Part shown: positions 1 to 8,457 of the stretch, piece by piece | How the letters are laid out: each line of letters begins with the position of its first letter | How positions within the stretch are numbered: position 1 is the first letter of the stretch | NCBI RefSeq assembly: GCF_943193185.1 | Contig: NZ_CALPDE010000005.1 | Coordinates: 39,644 to 103,643 of the forward strand | Origin: Lactococcus ileimucosae | GTDB lineage: Bacteria > Bacillota > Bacilli > Lactobacillales > Streptococcaceae | Direction: 5' to 3' | Length of the DNA stretch: 64,000 nucleotides | Notes under the pieces: model-generated | Told to the model about the DNA's origin: nothing | What the model saw: only the letters and a program-made list of their open reading frames with translations | Database searches by the model: none | Program-made: the position numbers and the translations under genes

Positions 1-48
1 TAATCTAATCGTGTTCATCCTCTTCCTCCCTGTTATCATTTTGATTCT

Positions 49-1161
49 CTATATCTTCAAACTTGATATTTCCGCCAGACTTTCTAAAATGTCATCTGTC
101 AGAATTGTAATATGTCCCATTTTTCTGTCTACTTTTGCTTCTAACTTCCCATAATCATGAATGTGCCATTCTGGATGTTCACGGTTTATTTTTTCAACTT
201 TAGTAACATCTTGACCTAAGATATTTATCATAACCGCCCTTTTTAAAAGACGAGGCTTTGGCAATTCTTCACCAAGTATGCCTTTGATATGCAAATCAAA
301 CTGTGAAAAATCACAAGCTTCTATTGTGTAATGCCCCGAATTATGTGGGCGCGGAGCAAGTTCATTAACATAAATATCTCCTGACTCTGTGAGAAACATT
401 TCAACACAAAGAGTCCCTGAAAGCTGGAGCTTTTCTGCTATTGCTAGAGCTAAGCGTTCTGCTTTTTCGCTTATTTCAGAAGAAACGAGTGCAGGAGCAA
501 TTGTTCGGTGTAAAATATTGTTAATATGCTCGTTTTGACATAAGGGAAAGGTAACAAATTTTTTACCATTTCCACTTATAATAACCGAAATTTCACAAGA
601 AAAATTAACGTAGTCTTCCAAAACACACTCGGCACTGCCTGCTAATTTTATTGCCGCTTTCAAATCCTCGTCACTCTTTAAGACGACCTGCCCATGTCCG
701 TCATAGCCGCCTGTTGTTGTTTTAAGAACCTGCTTCTTGGTCACCCTTTCTGGAAGGTCTTGAGCACCATAAACCAGCTTCCATGGTGCCACCTTTACCC
801 CACACTCTTCTAAAAACTCTTTTTCTAACTTGCGGTTCTGCGTGATTTCCAACAATCTGATGCCTTGTGGAATGTCTACACATGTTTCTAATTCATGTAG
901 GGCTTTTGATGATACATTCTCAAACTCATAAGTTATTAAATCACAAGCATAGGCCAATTTTAGAAGGGCATCAACATCATCGTAATCAGCAATAAGCAAC
1001 TCGTCCGAACATTTTGCTGCGGGACAGCTCGGATTAGGGTCTAAAGTGATTACTTTGTGACCCATATATTGTGCAGAAATAGCCATCATCTGTCCTAACT
1101 GACCCCCACCAATAATTCCAATTGTTTTTTTCTTATGTTGCATATTCTCATTATAGGTCAT
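49..1161 (-). CDS. purK: N5-carboxyaminoimidazole ribonucleotide synthase (PurK)
   Basis: Cytosolic ATP-grasp enzyme of purine synthesis; it makes N5-CAIR from AIR, ATP and bicarbonate, which PurE then rearranges. Visible are the N-terminal nucleotide-binding motif GGGQLG (about residues 18-23), the glycine-rich ATP-grasp loop GGYDGHGQ (151-158) and the conserved NELAPRPHNSGH block (266-277). The length of 370 residues is normal for the family. It lies 122 bp after purE, with a hairpin between them, so it is probably the last gene of purD-purE-purK with reduced read-through. ATG starts are possible at residue 1 or 7; the first has a GGGGAAAG-like sequence upstream and was kept. Identification is secure. 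Confidence 0.96.
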   Translation of the reverse strand: MTYNENMQHKKKTIGIIGGGQLGQMMAISAQYMGHKVITLDPNPSCPAAKCSDELLIADYDDVDALLKLAYACDLITYEFENVSSKALHELETCVDIPQGIRLLEITQNRKLEKEFLEECGVKVAPWKLVYGAQDLPERVTKKQVLKTTTGGYDGHGQVVLKSDEDLKAAIKLAGSAECVLEDYVNFSCEISVIISGNGKKFVTFPLCQNEHINNILHRTIAPALVSSEISEKAERLALAIAEKLQLSGTLCVEMFLTESGDIYVNELAPRPHNSGHYTIEACDFSQFDLHIKGILGEELPKPRLLKRAVMINILGQDVTKVEKINREHPEWHIHDYGKLEAKVDRKMGHITILTDDILESLAEISSLKI

Positions 1162-1202
1162 TTTTCTTCTTTCCCCTACTCTTTTTTGGATAGTTCAAAA
1201 AT

Positions 1203-1225
1203 AAATCCGTTAATTATACGGATTT
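1203..1225 (-). terminator. Hairpin between purE and purK
   Basis: An 8-bp stem (AAATCCGT pairing with ACGGATTT) around a 7-base loop, followed on the minus strand by ATTTTTG. It is a weak terminator or attenuator that would lower purK expression relative to purDE. The short T-run makes it uncertain. Confidence 0.5.
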
Positions 1226-1283
1226 TTATTTACTAAAATAGAATTATTTTTACAAATATTACGCTAACTTTTAAAGTATAAGT

Positions 1284-1769
1284 TTACAGCAATTTTTTGG
1301 TCGATGTCACAGATATTTCTGCAGCATTTTCCCGGTATTTTTTTAATTTTTTAGTCAAACTTTTATTACCAAGCGCTAAAATCTGGACCGCATAGAGGCC
1401 TGCATTTTTGGCACCTGCTGTTCCTATAGCCATGCTAGCAACAGGTACACCTCCTGGCATTTGGACAATCGAGTAAAGACTATCCAAACCAGATAAAGCA
1501 CGAGACTGGATTGGCACACCAATGACGGGAAGTAACGTCATCGAAGCAACCATCCCCGGCAAATGAGCTGCCCCTCCAGCTCCTGCAATAATTACCTTAT
1601 AGCCTTGCTTTTCTGCATTTTTAGCAAAATCCAGCATTATTTCTGGTGTCCGATGTGCCGATACCACTTTTTTATCAAAAGCTATACCAAACTCTTCCAA
1701 AATCTGCGCACTTTGCTTCATTGTCTCCCAATCTGAAAGAGAGCCCATAATAACTGCAACTTCTGACAT
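1284..1769 (-). CDS. purE: N5-CAIR mutase, PurE catalytic subunit
   Basis: Rearranges N5-CAIR to CAIR, the step after PurK. The short class I PurE fold is clear: phosphate-binding GSLSDW (residues 9-14), catalytic SAHRTP (37-42) and [11 protein letters not shown] (62-72). An in-frame GTG at 1775 overlaps the purD stop, but the ATG at 1769 was chosen because AAAGGAG lies 7 bases upstream of it and the protein then begins [10 protein letters not shown], as in the family. The gene starts just past the purD stop and is co-transcribed with purD. It gives 161 residues, the usual size. Confidence 0.96.
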   Translation of the reverse strand: MSEVAVIMGSLSDWETMKQSAQILEEFGIAFDKKVVSAHRTPEIMLDFAKNAEKQGYKVIIAGAGGAAHLPGMVASMTLLPVIGVPIQSRALSGLDSLYSIVQMPGGVPVASMAIGTAGAKNAGLYAVQILALGNKSLTKKLKKYRENAAEISVTSTKKLL

Positions 1770-1771
1770 TT

Positions 1772-3004
1772 TCACACTCCTTTATTTCCGATATCTGTTC
1801 GGTAAAACATCCCTTTATTGTCTAAACTGTCTAATTTTGCATACAATACTTTCTGAATGCTCCCTATGTCTGTCCCTGTTTCCGTAACCATATACACACG
1901 TCCACCGCTTGAAAACAGCTGTCCCTCCCTTTCGACAACGCCAGCATAAAAGCAATTTAAATCAAACAAATCAGGTAAGGGCACACTTTCTGTTGAGGCA
2001 TTAGGATAACCTTGATTCGCCACGACCACTCCTAAAGTGATTTCATCTGTATTCCAAACCAACTGTGGTTCTCTGCCTTCTAAAATATCTATTATATTTT
2101 CAGCAAAATCACTCCTTATTGTCTCCAAAACCACTTGCGTTTCTGGATCACCAAACCGAGCATTAAACTCAATTGTCTTTACACCTTGCGCCGTCCATAT
2201 TAAGCCTGCATAAAGCACTCCTGTGAAGGATTTGTTTTCAGCCCTTAATCCAGCAATCGTTGGCTCAACAATTCTCTCTAAAGCTTCTTGAACAATCCTT
2301 TCTGGGATATGAGGTACTGGCGCATATGCTCCCATCCCCCCTGTGTTAGGTCCTTGATCTCCATCAAAGGCCCGCTTATGATCCTGAGCAATAGGCAGTG
2401 GGTATATCTTACCCTCATGAACCAGGCTGAAGAGGGAAAATTCCTCACCTTCAAGATATTCCTCCACAACTACTTTTGCTTCATTCATCTGGAAAATGTC
2501 TCTTAAAGCAGCTCTTGCTGTTTCTAAATCCATTGCTACAGTGACACCCTTGCCCGCAGCCAATCCATCGGCCTTAATAACAATAGGAGCACCTTTTTTC
2601 TCAACATAGTTTAGGGCTTCTTCCAAGTCTAAAAAGCTTTCATAGTCTGCCGTTGGCACACCATATTTTTTCATAATGGATTTAGCAAAGCTCTTACTTC
2701 CTTCAATCTGTGCTGCATCAGCTCTTGGGCCGAATATACGCAAGCCTTCTTCTAAAAATACATCAACGATACCGTTCATTAATGCTGTTTCTGGACCGAC
2801 AAAAGTCAAATCAATCTCTTCTTTTTTGGCAAAATCAACCAAAGATTGATTGTCAAGTTCGGAAATAGCTACTATTTTTAGCTTTTTTTCTGCCATTCCG
2901 ACATTTCCAGGGCAAATAAAAACTTTATCTACCTTCTCACTTTGAGCAAATTTTCGCGCAATTGCGTGTTCACGCCCACCTGAACCAACGACTAAAACCC
3001 TCAT
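1772..3004 (-). CDS. purD: Phosphoribosylamine-glycine ligase (GAR synthetase)
   Basis: Second step of purine synthesis: joins glycine to phosphoribosylamine with ATP. ATP-grasp architecture is visible: GSGGREHA at the N terminus, the [13 protein letters not shown] loop near residue 150, and [12 protein letters not shown] near 280. At 410 residues it is full length. It heads the purD-purE-purK unit. Upstream lie a -10 (TAAGAT, 3036-3031) and a 12/13 PurBox (3106-3094), so activation by PurR is expected. The start has GTGAGG a few bases upstream of its ATG. Confidence 0.97.
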   Translation of the reverse strand: MRVLVVGSGGREHAIARKFAQSEKVDKVFICPGNVGMAEKKLKIVAISELDNQSLVDFAKKEEIDLTFVGPETALMNGIVDVFLEEGLRIFGPRADAAQIEGSKSFAKSIMKKYGVPTADYESFLDLEEALNYVEKKGAPIVIKADGLAAGKGVTVAMDLETARAALRDIFQMNEAKVVVEEYLEGEEFSLFSLVHEGKIYPLPIAQDHKRAFDGDQGPNTGGMGAYAPVPHIPERIVQEALERIVEPTIAGLRAENKSFTGVLYAGLIWTAQGVKTIEFNARFGDPETQVVLETIRSDFAENIIDILEGREPQLVWNTDEITLGVVVANQGYPNASTESVPLPDLFDLNCFYAGVVEREGQLFSSGGRVYMVTETGTDIGSIQKVLYAKLDSLDNKGMFYRTDIGNKGV

Positions 3005-3030
3005 GTTACCTCACTTTCTTTCTCACTTCT

Positions 3031-3036
3031 ATCTTA
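3031..3036 (-). promoter_or_regulatory. purD promoter -10 element
   Basis: TAAGAT on the minus strand places the transcription start near 3024. No -35 hexamer is recognisable: that position falls in the T-tract of the upstream terminator, as expected for a promoter that needs the PurR activator. The distance from the PurBox centre (3100) to the upstream edge of this box is 64 bp, identical to purC. Confidence 0.65.
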
Positions 3037-3054
3037 AGATATTTGGAGGAAAAG

Positions 3055-3076
3055 AAAAAGCCCTAAAGGGCTTTTT
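3055..3076 (-). terminator. Terminator of the YjjG-like HAD gene
   Basis: Perfect 9-bp stem AAAAAGCCC/GGGCTTTTT with a four-base loop and further Ts on the minus strand. It ends the HAD transcript yet sits between the PurBox and the -10 of purD. Confidence 0.88.
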
Positions 3077-3093
3077 AAATATATTCTTGTTCA

Positions 3094-3106
3094 AACGTTC
3101 GGAATT
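3094..3106 (-). promoter_or_regulatory. PurBox upstream of purD
   Basis: Minus-strand AATTCCGAACGTT matches the lactococcal PurBox consensus AWWWCCGAACWWT at 12 of 13 positions. It is the expected binding site of the activator PurR and directly adjoins the stop codon of the HAD gene. Its centre lies about 76 bp upstream of the inferred start site, the position known for lactococcal pur promoters. Confidence 0.85.
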
Positions 3107-3107
3107 A

Positions 3108-3800
3108 TCAGGAAAAGACCGGTAAAAAAGGGATTTCCAATAAGTCTTCAATCTCACAGTCTGGCGTCAACTCCTCTTGAACACTTAAATGTTTAGGGTT
3201 ATACCAAATCGTTTTTATTCCAGCATTTTTTCCACCTAAGATATCTGTCGTTAGAGTGTCACCAACGATTGCAAAATCTTTCTCCTCCGCATGGTCAATA
3301 TGAGCAAAAACATAATCAAAGAATTCTTTTGAAGGTTTATGTTTTCCAATTTCCTCACTAATAAAAATATCTTTAAAATATCGAGCAATACCGGACTCTA
3401 AAATACGCGGGCGTGATACTTTAGACGTTCCATTGCTGACGATATACATTTCTGTTTTTTCCTGTTCCAGTCTATCCAAAAGTTCTTTCGCATGAAAAAT
3501 AAGTTCATGACCTTGTGCAAGATAACGCTGATAAGTAGCATCAACGGCAGAAGCATCGTAAACTTCGGTTACACCCAAGGCCGTAAAAGCTTTGGCAAAA
3601 CGTGTGGCAAGCAGCTCTTCACGACTGATTTCTCCTGCTTCATGACTGCGCCATAAGGCTTTATTTTCACGCGAATAGATAGCCCTATTTTCCTCTGTAT
3701 CTTCAATATGATACTGTTCAAAAATTTTTCCCAAAGCCATATATTCTGCCTTATCAAAATCAAGAAGCGTATTGTCTATATCAAAAAGTAGTACAGTCAT
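3108..3800 (-). CDS. HAD-family nucleotidase, YjjG-like
   Basis: Haloacid dehalogenase-superfamily phosphatase, probably acting on nucleotides or other small phosphoesters in the cytosol. The four HAD motifs are present: DIDNT with nucleophile Asp7 and general acid Asp9, the VSNGT motif near 120, Lys in KHKPSKEFF near 153 and the Mg-binding GDTLTTDILGG near 180. The helical cap after motif I and the length of 230 residues fit the YjjG/YfnB group. It lies between treC and purD with its own terminator. The exact substrate cannot be read from the sequence. Confidence 0.85.
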   Translation of the reverse strand: MTVLLFDIDNTLLDFDKAEYMALGKIFEQYHIEDTEENRAIYSRENKALWRSHEAGEISREELLATRFAKAFTALGVTEVYDASAVDATYQRYLAQGHELIFHAKELLDRLEQEKTEMYIVSNGTSKVSRPRILESGIARYFKDIFISEEIGKHKPSKEFFDYVFAHIDHAEEKDFAIVGDTLTTDILGGKNAGIKTIWYNPKHLSVQEELTPDCEIEDLLEIPFLPVFS

Positions 3801-3840
3801 TTTCTCTCTTCCTAAAAAATATATGAATCTAGTTTAACGA

Positions 3841-3863
3841 TTTGTTGAAATTTTTTCAACAAA
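3841..3863 (-). terminator. Inverted repeat after treC
   Basis: A 10-bp inverted repeat TTTGTTGAAA/TTTCAACAAA with a three-base loop lies between treC and the HAD gene. No good T-tract follows on the minus strand, so it may be a weak terminator or a 3' end stabiliser. Confidence 0.35.
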
Positions 3864-3891
3864 AGAGTTTTTTCACGAAAATAAGGCAGCA

Positions 3892-5502
3892 CTACTTTGT
3901 CAACAGAGCTACAGATTGGTATGGAGCAAGGGTCTCGCTTTCATATGAACCATAATTATTGACAAAAACTTCTGCTTTTTCAAAACCTTGCGAAATTTTA
4001 AAATTCACACTATGATTTGCGAAATTATTAAGGACAAGCAGACGCTGCTCACCATATTCACGGACAAAGGCATAAATGTGCTCAGAGTCTTCAAGTGCAG
4101 GTTTGTAACTTCCTTCAGCGATGATTTTTTCAGACTTGCGTAAATCAATTAGTTTCTTATAGAAATTGTAGATTTCTCCATCCTTGTCTTTTTTCACATT
4201 GATATCCGTATGTTTCCCCACTTTAAGCCATGGTTCACCCTTTGTAAAGCCTGCATTTGCAGTATTGTCCCACTGCATTGGTGTTCGTGAATTGTCTCGA
4301 GACTTGCTGCTGACTATGTCAAAAGCTTCTTCTTCTGATTTTCCTTGCTTTATCAGCATTTCATAAGCGTTTCGTGCCTCTACATCTTTGTAATCTGCTA
4401 CAGAATCATAGTCTGGGTCTATCATTCCAATTTCTTCTCCCATATAAATGAAAGGTGTCCCTCGACTAAGATGAATTGAAGCTGCGAGCATCGTTGCCCC
4501 TTTCACTCTAAAATTCTTCACATCAACAAAACGGTTAAGGGCGCGAGGTTGATCATGATTATTCCAGAAGTTTGCATTCCAGCCTCCTCCTTTCCCCATT
4601 TTTTCTCCCCACTCATGGAAAAGATGCTTCAGCATTTGAAAGTTAAAGGGAGCTTTGGTCCACTTATTTCCATCTTTATAGTCCGTTTTAAGGTGATGAA
4701 AATTAAAGACCATACTCAGCTCTTTTCGATCAGACCGTGTGTAAAGAATGCTGTTCTCAATCGTTGTTGAGCTCATTTCCCCTACTGTTATGGCATTCTC
4801 ATCCTGTCCAAAAGTCTCTCGATTTAACATTTGGAGATATTCATGAGTTATCGGCTTATCTGTATACTCAAATTTCCCCTCAAATTCTGGATTGTTTTTA
4901 AGAATTTCGTCTTTTCCAATTACATTAATCACATCGAAACGGAAACCTGAAATTCCTTTTGAGCGCCAAAAATTAACGACTTTGAACAACTCTTGACGCA
5001 CATTTTTATTGCGCCAATTTAAGTCAGCTTGGGTCACATCATACAGGTGAAGGTAGTACTTTCCTGTATCCCCAAAGGGAGCCCAGGCACTGCCACCAAA
5101 TTTAGAGCGCCAATCTGTCGGTTGGTCTCTTAAAATGAAGAAGTCTTGGTAGTATTTATCACCGGCTAAGGCCTTTTTAAACCATTCATGTTCTGTTGAA
5201 ACATGGTTCAAAACCATATCCAGCATAAACTCAATACCTAGTTCTTTCCCTCGGGCAATCATTTGGTCAAAATCTTCAAAATCACCGAATACAGAATCGA
5301 TATTCATATAATCAGATATATCATAACCGTTATCTTTTTGAGGACTAGGGTAAAAAGGATTGAGCCAAATCATATCAATTCCCAACTCTGCCAGATAGGG
5401 CAATTTTTCCGTGATCCCTCTAAGATCACCGATACCATTTCCCGTTGTGTCTAAAAATGATTTAGGATAAATCTGATAGATGACTTTCTCGCTTAATGTC
5501 AT
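3892..5502 (-). CDS. treC: Alpha,alpha-phosphotrehalase (TreC), GH13
   Basis: Hydrolyses trehalose-6-phosphate, delivered by the PTS, to glucose and glucose-6-phosphate. The GH13 (beta/alpha)8 signature runs from YQIYPKSF and DMVLNH (95-100) to nucleophile Asp190 in GFRFD, acid/base Glu242 in VGEMSS and Asp317 in NNHDQPR. At 536 residues it is typical of TreC. It follows the trehalose EIIBC gene by 19 bp, which settles the substrate over other GH13 glucosidases. Model strains of L. lactis use a trehalose-6-phosphate phosphorylase instead, so this hydrolase is a useful species marker. The start has AGGAAGA upstream. Confidence 0.9.
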   Translation of the reverse strand: MTLSEKVIYQIYPKSFLDTTGNGIGDLRGITEKLPYLAELGIDMIWLNPFYPSPQKDNGYDISDYMNIDSVFGDFEDFDQMIARGKELGIEFMLDMVLNHVSTEHEWFKKALAGDKYYQDFFILRDQPTDWRSKFGGSAWAPFGDTGKYYLHLYDVTQADLNWRNKNVRQELFKVVNFWRSKGISGFRFDVINVIGKDEILKNNPEFEGKFEYTDKPITHEYLQMLNRETFGQDENAITVGEMSSTTIENSILYTRSDRKELSMVFNFHHLKTDYKDGNKWTKAPFNFQMLKHLFHEWGEKMGKGGGWNANFWNNHDQPRALNRFVDVKNFRVKGATMLAASIHLSRGTPFIYMGEEIGMIDPDYDSVADYKDVEARNAYEMLIKQGKSEEEAFDIVSSKSRDNSRTPMQWDNTANAGFTKGEPWLKVGKHTDINVKKDKDGEIYNFYKKLIDLRKSEKIIAEGSYKPALEDSEHIYAFVREYGEQRLLVLNNFANHSVNFKISQGFEKAEVFVNNYGSYESETLAPYQSVALLTK

Positions 5503-5521
5503 AATCTTCTTCCTTTGTTTT

Positions 5522-7069
5522 TTATTTATTTATAGCTGATTTAAATACGTTTTTCTTTTCAAGACCTGTTCCCATTGTATCTGAGTCTTTGAAACCAAAG
5601 AACCACACCAATGTCATTGAAACAACGATACACACTGCTGTTGCAATCCAGAAAACAATGAAGTTATTAGGGTTACCTGCAGCATGCGTCAGTGGATTTG
5701 TCGTAGCCGCAAAGTTAGGGAAACCAATAAGTGAGCCGGAGAAGCCATACATATGCAAGTCTAAGAGACCTGCTACAGCTGCACCTGCTGCTGCACCGAT
5801 TGAACTCATAATAAATACGCGCATATACTTCAAGTTAATACCGTACATGGCTGGCTCTGTTACACCACAGAAAGCCGAAATAGCCGCAGGTAATGCTAAA
5901 CCTTTAAGACTTTGCTGACGTGTTTTGAGGAAAACAGTTAAAGCTCCTGCACCTTGTGCTAACATTGTGAAAGAAACAATCATATTAATATTTGATTCTC
6001 CCGTTGTCACAATTTGCTGTGTCAAAATAGGAATAACGAGCCAGTGAAGACCAAAGATAACCAAAACTTGATAAAGACCACCAATAATTGCTCCTGCTAT
6101 AGTGAGGTTAAGGTTAATCAATCCAGTAATAACCGAAGCAAGCGCTGATGAAACAATACTAATCACAGGTCCTACCAACAAGAGAACCAATGAAGCAACG
6201 ATAAAGAAAGTAATCATTGGTACAAAAATTGAACGAAGTGCCAAAGGCATATGCTTTTTAAGCCAAGAACCAATAGGTTTTGCTAACCAAGCAGCTACAA
6301 TGATAGGGAAGATGGTATAAGCATAGTTAGGAAGGCTTACTGGGATGTTAAAATAACTTGTATTAAAGGTAACACCAAAGAACTCCATAACAACAGGGGC
6401 TTTTCCTGCAACAATCTCACCATTTTGAATAATATTTGGTGCCGCTACAAGACCTTGTAATGCGGGGTGAATCATAAAGCCACCTACCGCAGCTACAACG
6501 TAAGGATCTGAGCCTAGCTGTTTCGCAGCTGCGTAACCAACTAAAACCGGCAAGAAATAGAATGGCGCCATTGCCAATGTTGAAATAATAATATAAGTCG
6601 GGTCAGTAGGACTAATAAGTTCAAAAATGTGATTTCCCTTAACAAACATGTTAAGGATACCATTAATCATACCACCAGCAGCTAGAAGACCAATGATTGG
6701 CATCATTGAGCCAGTGATTGTTCCGACCACAACTTGGAAAGCACGCGCAACTGGGTTTTTCGACACGTTATTTTCTTCAATTACTGTGTGATCATCAGCA
6801 CCCTCGACTACACGACTGCCAAGTTGCGCCACAATTTCATCATAAACATCTGCAACAGCTTGACCAATAACTACCTGATATTGTCCCAAGTTAGCATTAT
6901 AAACAACGCCAGCAACACCGTCCATAGCTTCTAATTTTTCGCTATCCGCCTTATCTTTATCTACTAAATAAAAGCGTAAGCGTGTGATACAATGAATAGC
7001 TTTTGTAATATTTTCTTCTCCACCAACAGCTTCGATAATATCTGCTGCAAGTTTTTTGTAATCTGCCAT
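5522..7069 (-). CDS. treP: Trehalose PTS EIIBC component
   Basis: Membrane permease that takes up and phosphorylates trehalose. The EIIB domain (about 1-85) carries the phosphocysteine Cys27 in AIHCITRLRF. A linker leads into the EIIC domain with about ten hydrophobic segments from residue 105 onward. There is no fused EIIA; that function is encoded just upstream. Length 515 is normal for a Glc-family EIIBC. It sits 12 bp after the EIIA gene and 19 bp before treC. Sucrose or beta-glucoside specificity is possible from the family alone, but treC and the operator favour trehalose. Confidence 0.88.
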   Translation of the reverse strand: MADYKKLAADIIEAVGGEENITKAIHCITRLRFYLVDKDKADSEKLEAMDGVAGVVYNANLGQYQVVIGQAVADVYDEIVAQLGSRVVEGADDHTVIEENNVSKNPVARAFQVVVGTITGSMMPIIGLLAAGGMINGILNMFVKGNHIFELISPTDPTYIIISTLAMAPFYFLPVLVGYAAAKQLGSDPYVVAAVGGFMIHPALQGLVAAPNIIQNGEIVAGKAPVVMEFFGVTFNTSYFNIPVSLPNYAYTIFPIIVAAWLAKPIGSWLKKHMPLALRSIFVPMITFFIVASLVLLLVGPVISIVSSALASVITGLINLNLTIAGAIIGGLYQVLVIFGLHWLVIPILTQQIVTTGESNINMIVSFTMLAQGAGALTVFLKTRQQSLKGLALPAAISAFCGVTEPAMYGINLKYMRVFIMSSIGAAAGAAVAGLLDLHMYGFSGSLIGFPNFAATTNPLTHAAGNPNNFIVFWIATAVCIVVSMTLVWFFGFKDSDTMGTGLEKKNVFKSAINK

Positions 7070-7081
7070 GATTTCTCCTTT

Positions 7082-7567
7082 TTATTTTGCCTTTGCTTGG
7101 CCAAGCTTGTCGCCTGCCTGAGCTTTTCCTTTTTCAATAGAAAGACTGTCCAATTTTTCAGAAGTATTGGTGATTAAAATCATACTTGTTAAAGGAAGAC
7201 CTGCAGCTTCAACCTGTTGCCAATCTACACGTCCAAGCTTGTCTCCCCCTTCAACTTTATCCCCTAGCTTTGCCTTAATGTGAAACGGTTGACCGTTTAG
7301 GCTTACTGTATCAATCCCCAGATGAAGCAGGACTTCTAAACCATCAGCACGCTTAAACCCTAAAGCATGTCCTTGAACCAAGGTAATCTCCCCTGCTACA
7401 GGACTAACAATTTGATTACTCGTTGGCTCAATCGCATAACCATCTCCCATCACTTTTTTTGAAAATACGGGATCCGCAACCTGTTCTAAATCAATGACTG
7501 TCCCTGATAGAGGTGCATATAGACCTGTATCATCACTCAAAGCTTTTTTCTTGCCAAAACCTAGCAT
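7082..7567 (-). CDS. PTS EIIA, glucose type
   Basis: Soluble phosphocarrier of 161 residues that passes phosphate from HPr to EIIB. The glucose-type EIIA fold is complete, with the phosphorylated His82 in LLHLGIDTV and the supporting His67 in VQGHALG. As the first gene of the operon it probably serves the trehalose EIIBC, which lacks an EIIA of its own, and could also serve other Glc-family permeases. AAGGAGAG lies just upstream of the ATG, and the promoter, a cre site and the TreR operator are within 90 bp. Confidence 0.9.
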   Translation of the reverse strand: MLGFGKKKALSDDTGLYAPLSGTVIDLEQVADPVFSKKVMGDGYAIEPTSNQIVSPVAGEITLVQGHALGFKRADGLEVLLHLGIDTVSLNGQPFHIKAKLGDKVEGGDKLGRVDWQQVEAAGLPLTSMILITNTSEKLDSLSIEKGKAQAGDKLGQAKAK

Positions 7568-7595
7568 CTTTCTCTCCTTAAATATAATAAATTGA

Positions 7596-7615
7596 TAACT
7601 TGTACGTACAAGTTA
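7596..7615. promoter_or_regulatory. TreR operator, 20-bp perfect palindrome
   Basis: The centre CTTGTACGTACAAG extends to a perfect 20-bp palindrome. It lies immediately downstream of the -10 of the tre promoter. Operators of TreR-type GntR regulators in Firmicutes have the TTGTAnnTACAA form, so TreR would block transcription until trehalose-6-phosphate accumulates. Confidence 0.88.
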
Positions 7616-7644
7616 ATGATAACAAAATGAAAGCGGTTTTGCAA
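7616..7644 (-). promoter_or_regulatory. tre operon promoter
   Basis: On the minus strand TTGCAA (7644-7639), a 17-bp spacer and TATCAT (7621-7616) form a good sigma-A promoter reading into the EIIA gene. The operator covers the start site and a cre site covers the -35, so both induction and catabolite repression can be read from the layout. Confidence 0.78.
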
Positions 7645-7654
7645 GCGTTTATAT
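7639..7654 (+). promoter_or_regulatory. cre site (CcpA) at tre -35
   Basis: TTGCAAGCGTTTATAT matches WTGNAARCGYWWWCAW at 15 of 16 positions and overlaps the -35 of the tre promoter. CcpA bound here would repress the operon when glucose is present. A cre half-site ATGAAAGCG lies just beside it at 7628-7636. Confidence 0.75.
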
Positions 7655-7683
7655 TTTTACTTTATCTTAAACTTCTTTTTTGC

Positions 7684-7689
7684 TACACT
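7684..7689 (+). promoter_or_regulatory. treR extended -10, likely leaderless start
   Basis: TGC-TACACT (TGn-extended -10) ends 6 bases before the ATG of treR at 7696, so transcription should begin at or next to the start codon. There is no Shine-Dalgarno sequence between them. Confidence 0.5.
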
Positions 7690-7695
7690 TATATT

Positions 7696-8412
7696 ATGAA
7701 AAAGTATGAAATCATCCTTCGAGATTTAGAGAAAAAAATAATTGAGGGAAACTATCCCGAAAATGAACTTTTACCTAGCGAAAATCAGCTTACAGAAATC
7801 TATCAAACCAGTCGTGCAACAGTAAGACAAGCTTTAAAAATCTTGGAAGAAAGTGGCATTATCCAGCGGCGGCATGGCTTTGGTTCCATCGTTATTCCAC
7901 GTGAAAGATTAATGTTCCCCATATCTGGTTTAATCTCTTTTAAAGAGTTAAAAGATTCTTTAAACTTTGTCTCTACTACGGAAATCCTAACTTTTGAGAA
8001 AATTACTGTAGATAAGCAGCTTTCAGAGCTTTCTTTTTTTGAAGAAGGAGCCCAGGCCTTTCATATCTTGCGTCGCCGAAATATTGATAATAGTTTTGTC
8101 ATTCTTGATCGTGACTATATCTTGGCTTCTATTGCACCAAATATGACAGAAGATATGATTCAAACCTCCCTTTATGCTTATCTTGAACATCAGCTCAATT
8201 TAGATATCTCCTATGCTCAAAAAGAAATTACTATTGATTTTGTTAACAATGAAGACAAAGACTATTTGGACTTGAACCCTAAAGATCGCCATGTTGTGAG
8301 CGTACGCAGCCACGTTTACCTCTCCGACAATAGTATTTTCCAATATACAGAAAGCCGCCATCAGGTGGACAAGTTCCGCTTTACTGAGTTTTCTAGACGG
8401 CAAAAGCATTAA
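7696..8412 (+). CDS. treR: Trehalose operon repressor TreR (GntR/HutC family)
   Basis: Transcription repressor of the trehalose operon. An N-terminal GntR winged helix (about 1-65, with SENQLTEIYQTSRATVRQALKIL-type recognition helices) is followed by a UTRA effector domain to residue 238. The reading frame is open upstream to 7600, but the extra stretch is hydrophobic and lies over the tre control region, so the ATG at 7696 is preferred. That start has no ribosome binding site and sits 7 bases after an extended -10, suggesting a leaderless mRNA. It is divergent from the tre operon, with the palindromic operator between. Confidence 0.88.
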   Translation: MKKYEIILRDLEKKIIEGNYPENELLPSENQLTEIYQTSRATVRQALKILEESGIIQRRHGFGSIVIPRERLMFPISGLISFKELKDSLNFVSTTEILTFEKITVDKQLSELSFFEEGAQAFHILRRRNIDNSFVILDRDYILASIAPNMTEDMIQTSLYAYLEHQLNLDISYAQKEITIDFVNNEDKDYLDLNPKDRHVVSVRSHVYLSDNSIFQYTESRHQVDKFRFTEFSRRQKH

Positions 8413-8415
8413 TAT

Positions 8416-8448
8416 AAAAAGTCGAGGAATTTATTCTCTCGACTTTTT
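8416..8448. terminator. Bidirectional terminator treR / purH
   Basis: An 11-bp stem AAAAAGTCGAG/CTCGACTTTTT around an 11-base loop, with A and T tracts on both sides, serves the two convergent genes. Confidence 0.88.
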
Positions 8449-8457
8449 ATATTAGTA

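Noticed and set aside
1190..1202. PurBox-like ATTTTTGAACTAT upstream of purK
   Set aside because: It lacks both Cs of the core CCGAAC, and the start site 76 bp away would lie inside purK.
5589..5918. Plus-strand open frame of 109 codons
   Set aside because: It is the antisense of the trehalose EIIBC gene, without a ribosome site or recognisable domain.
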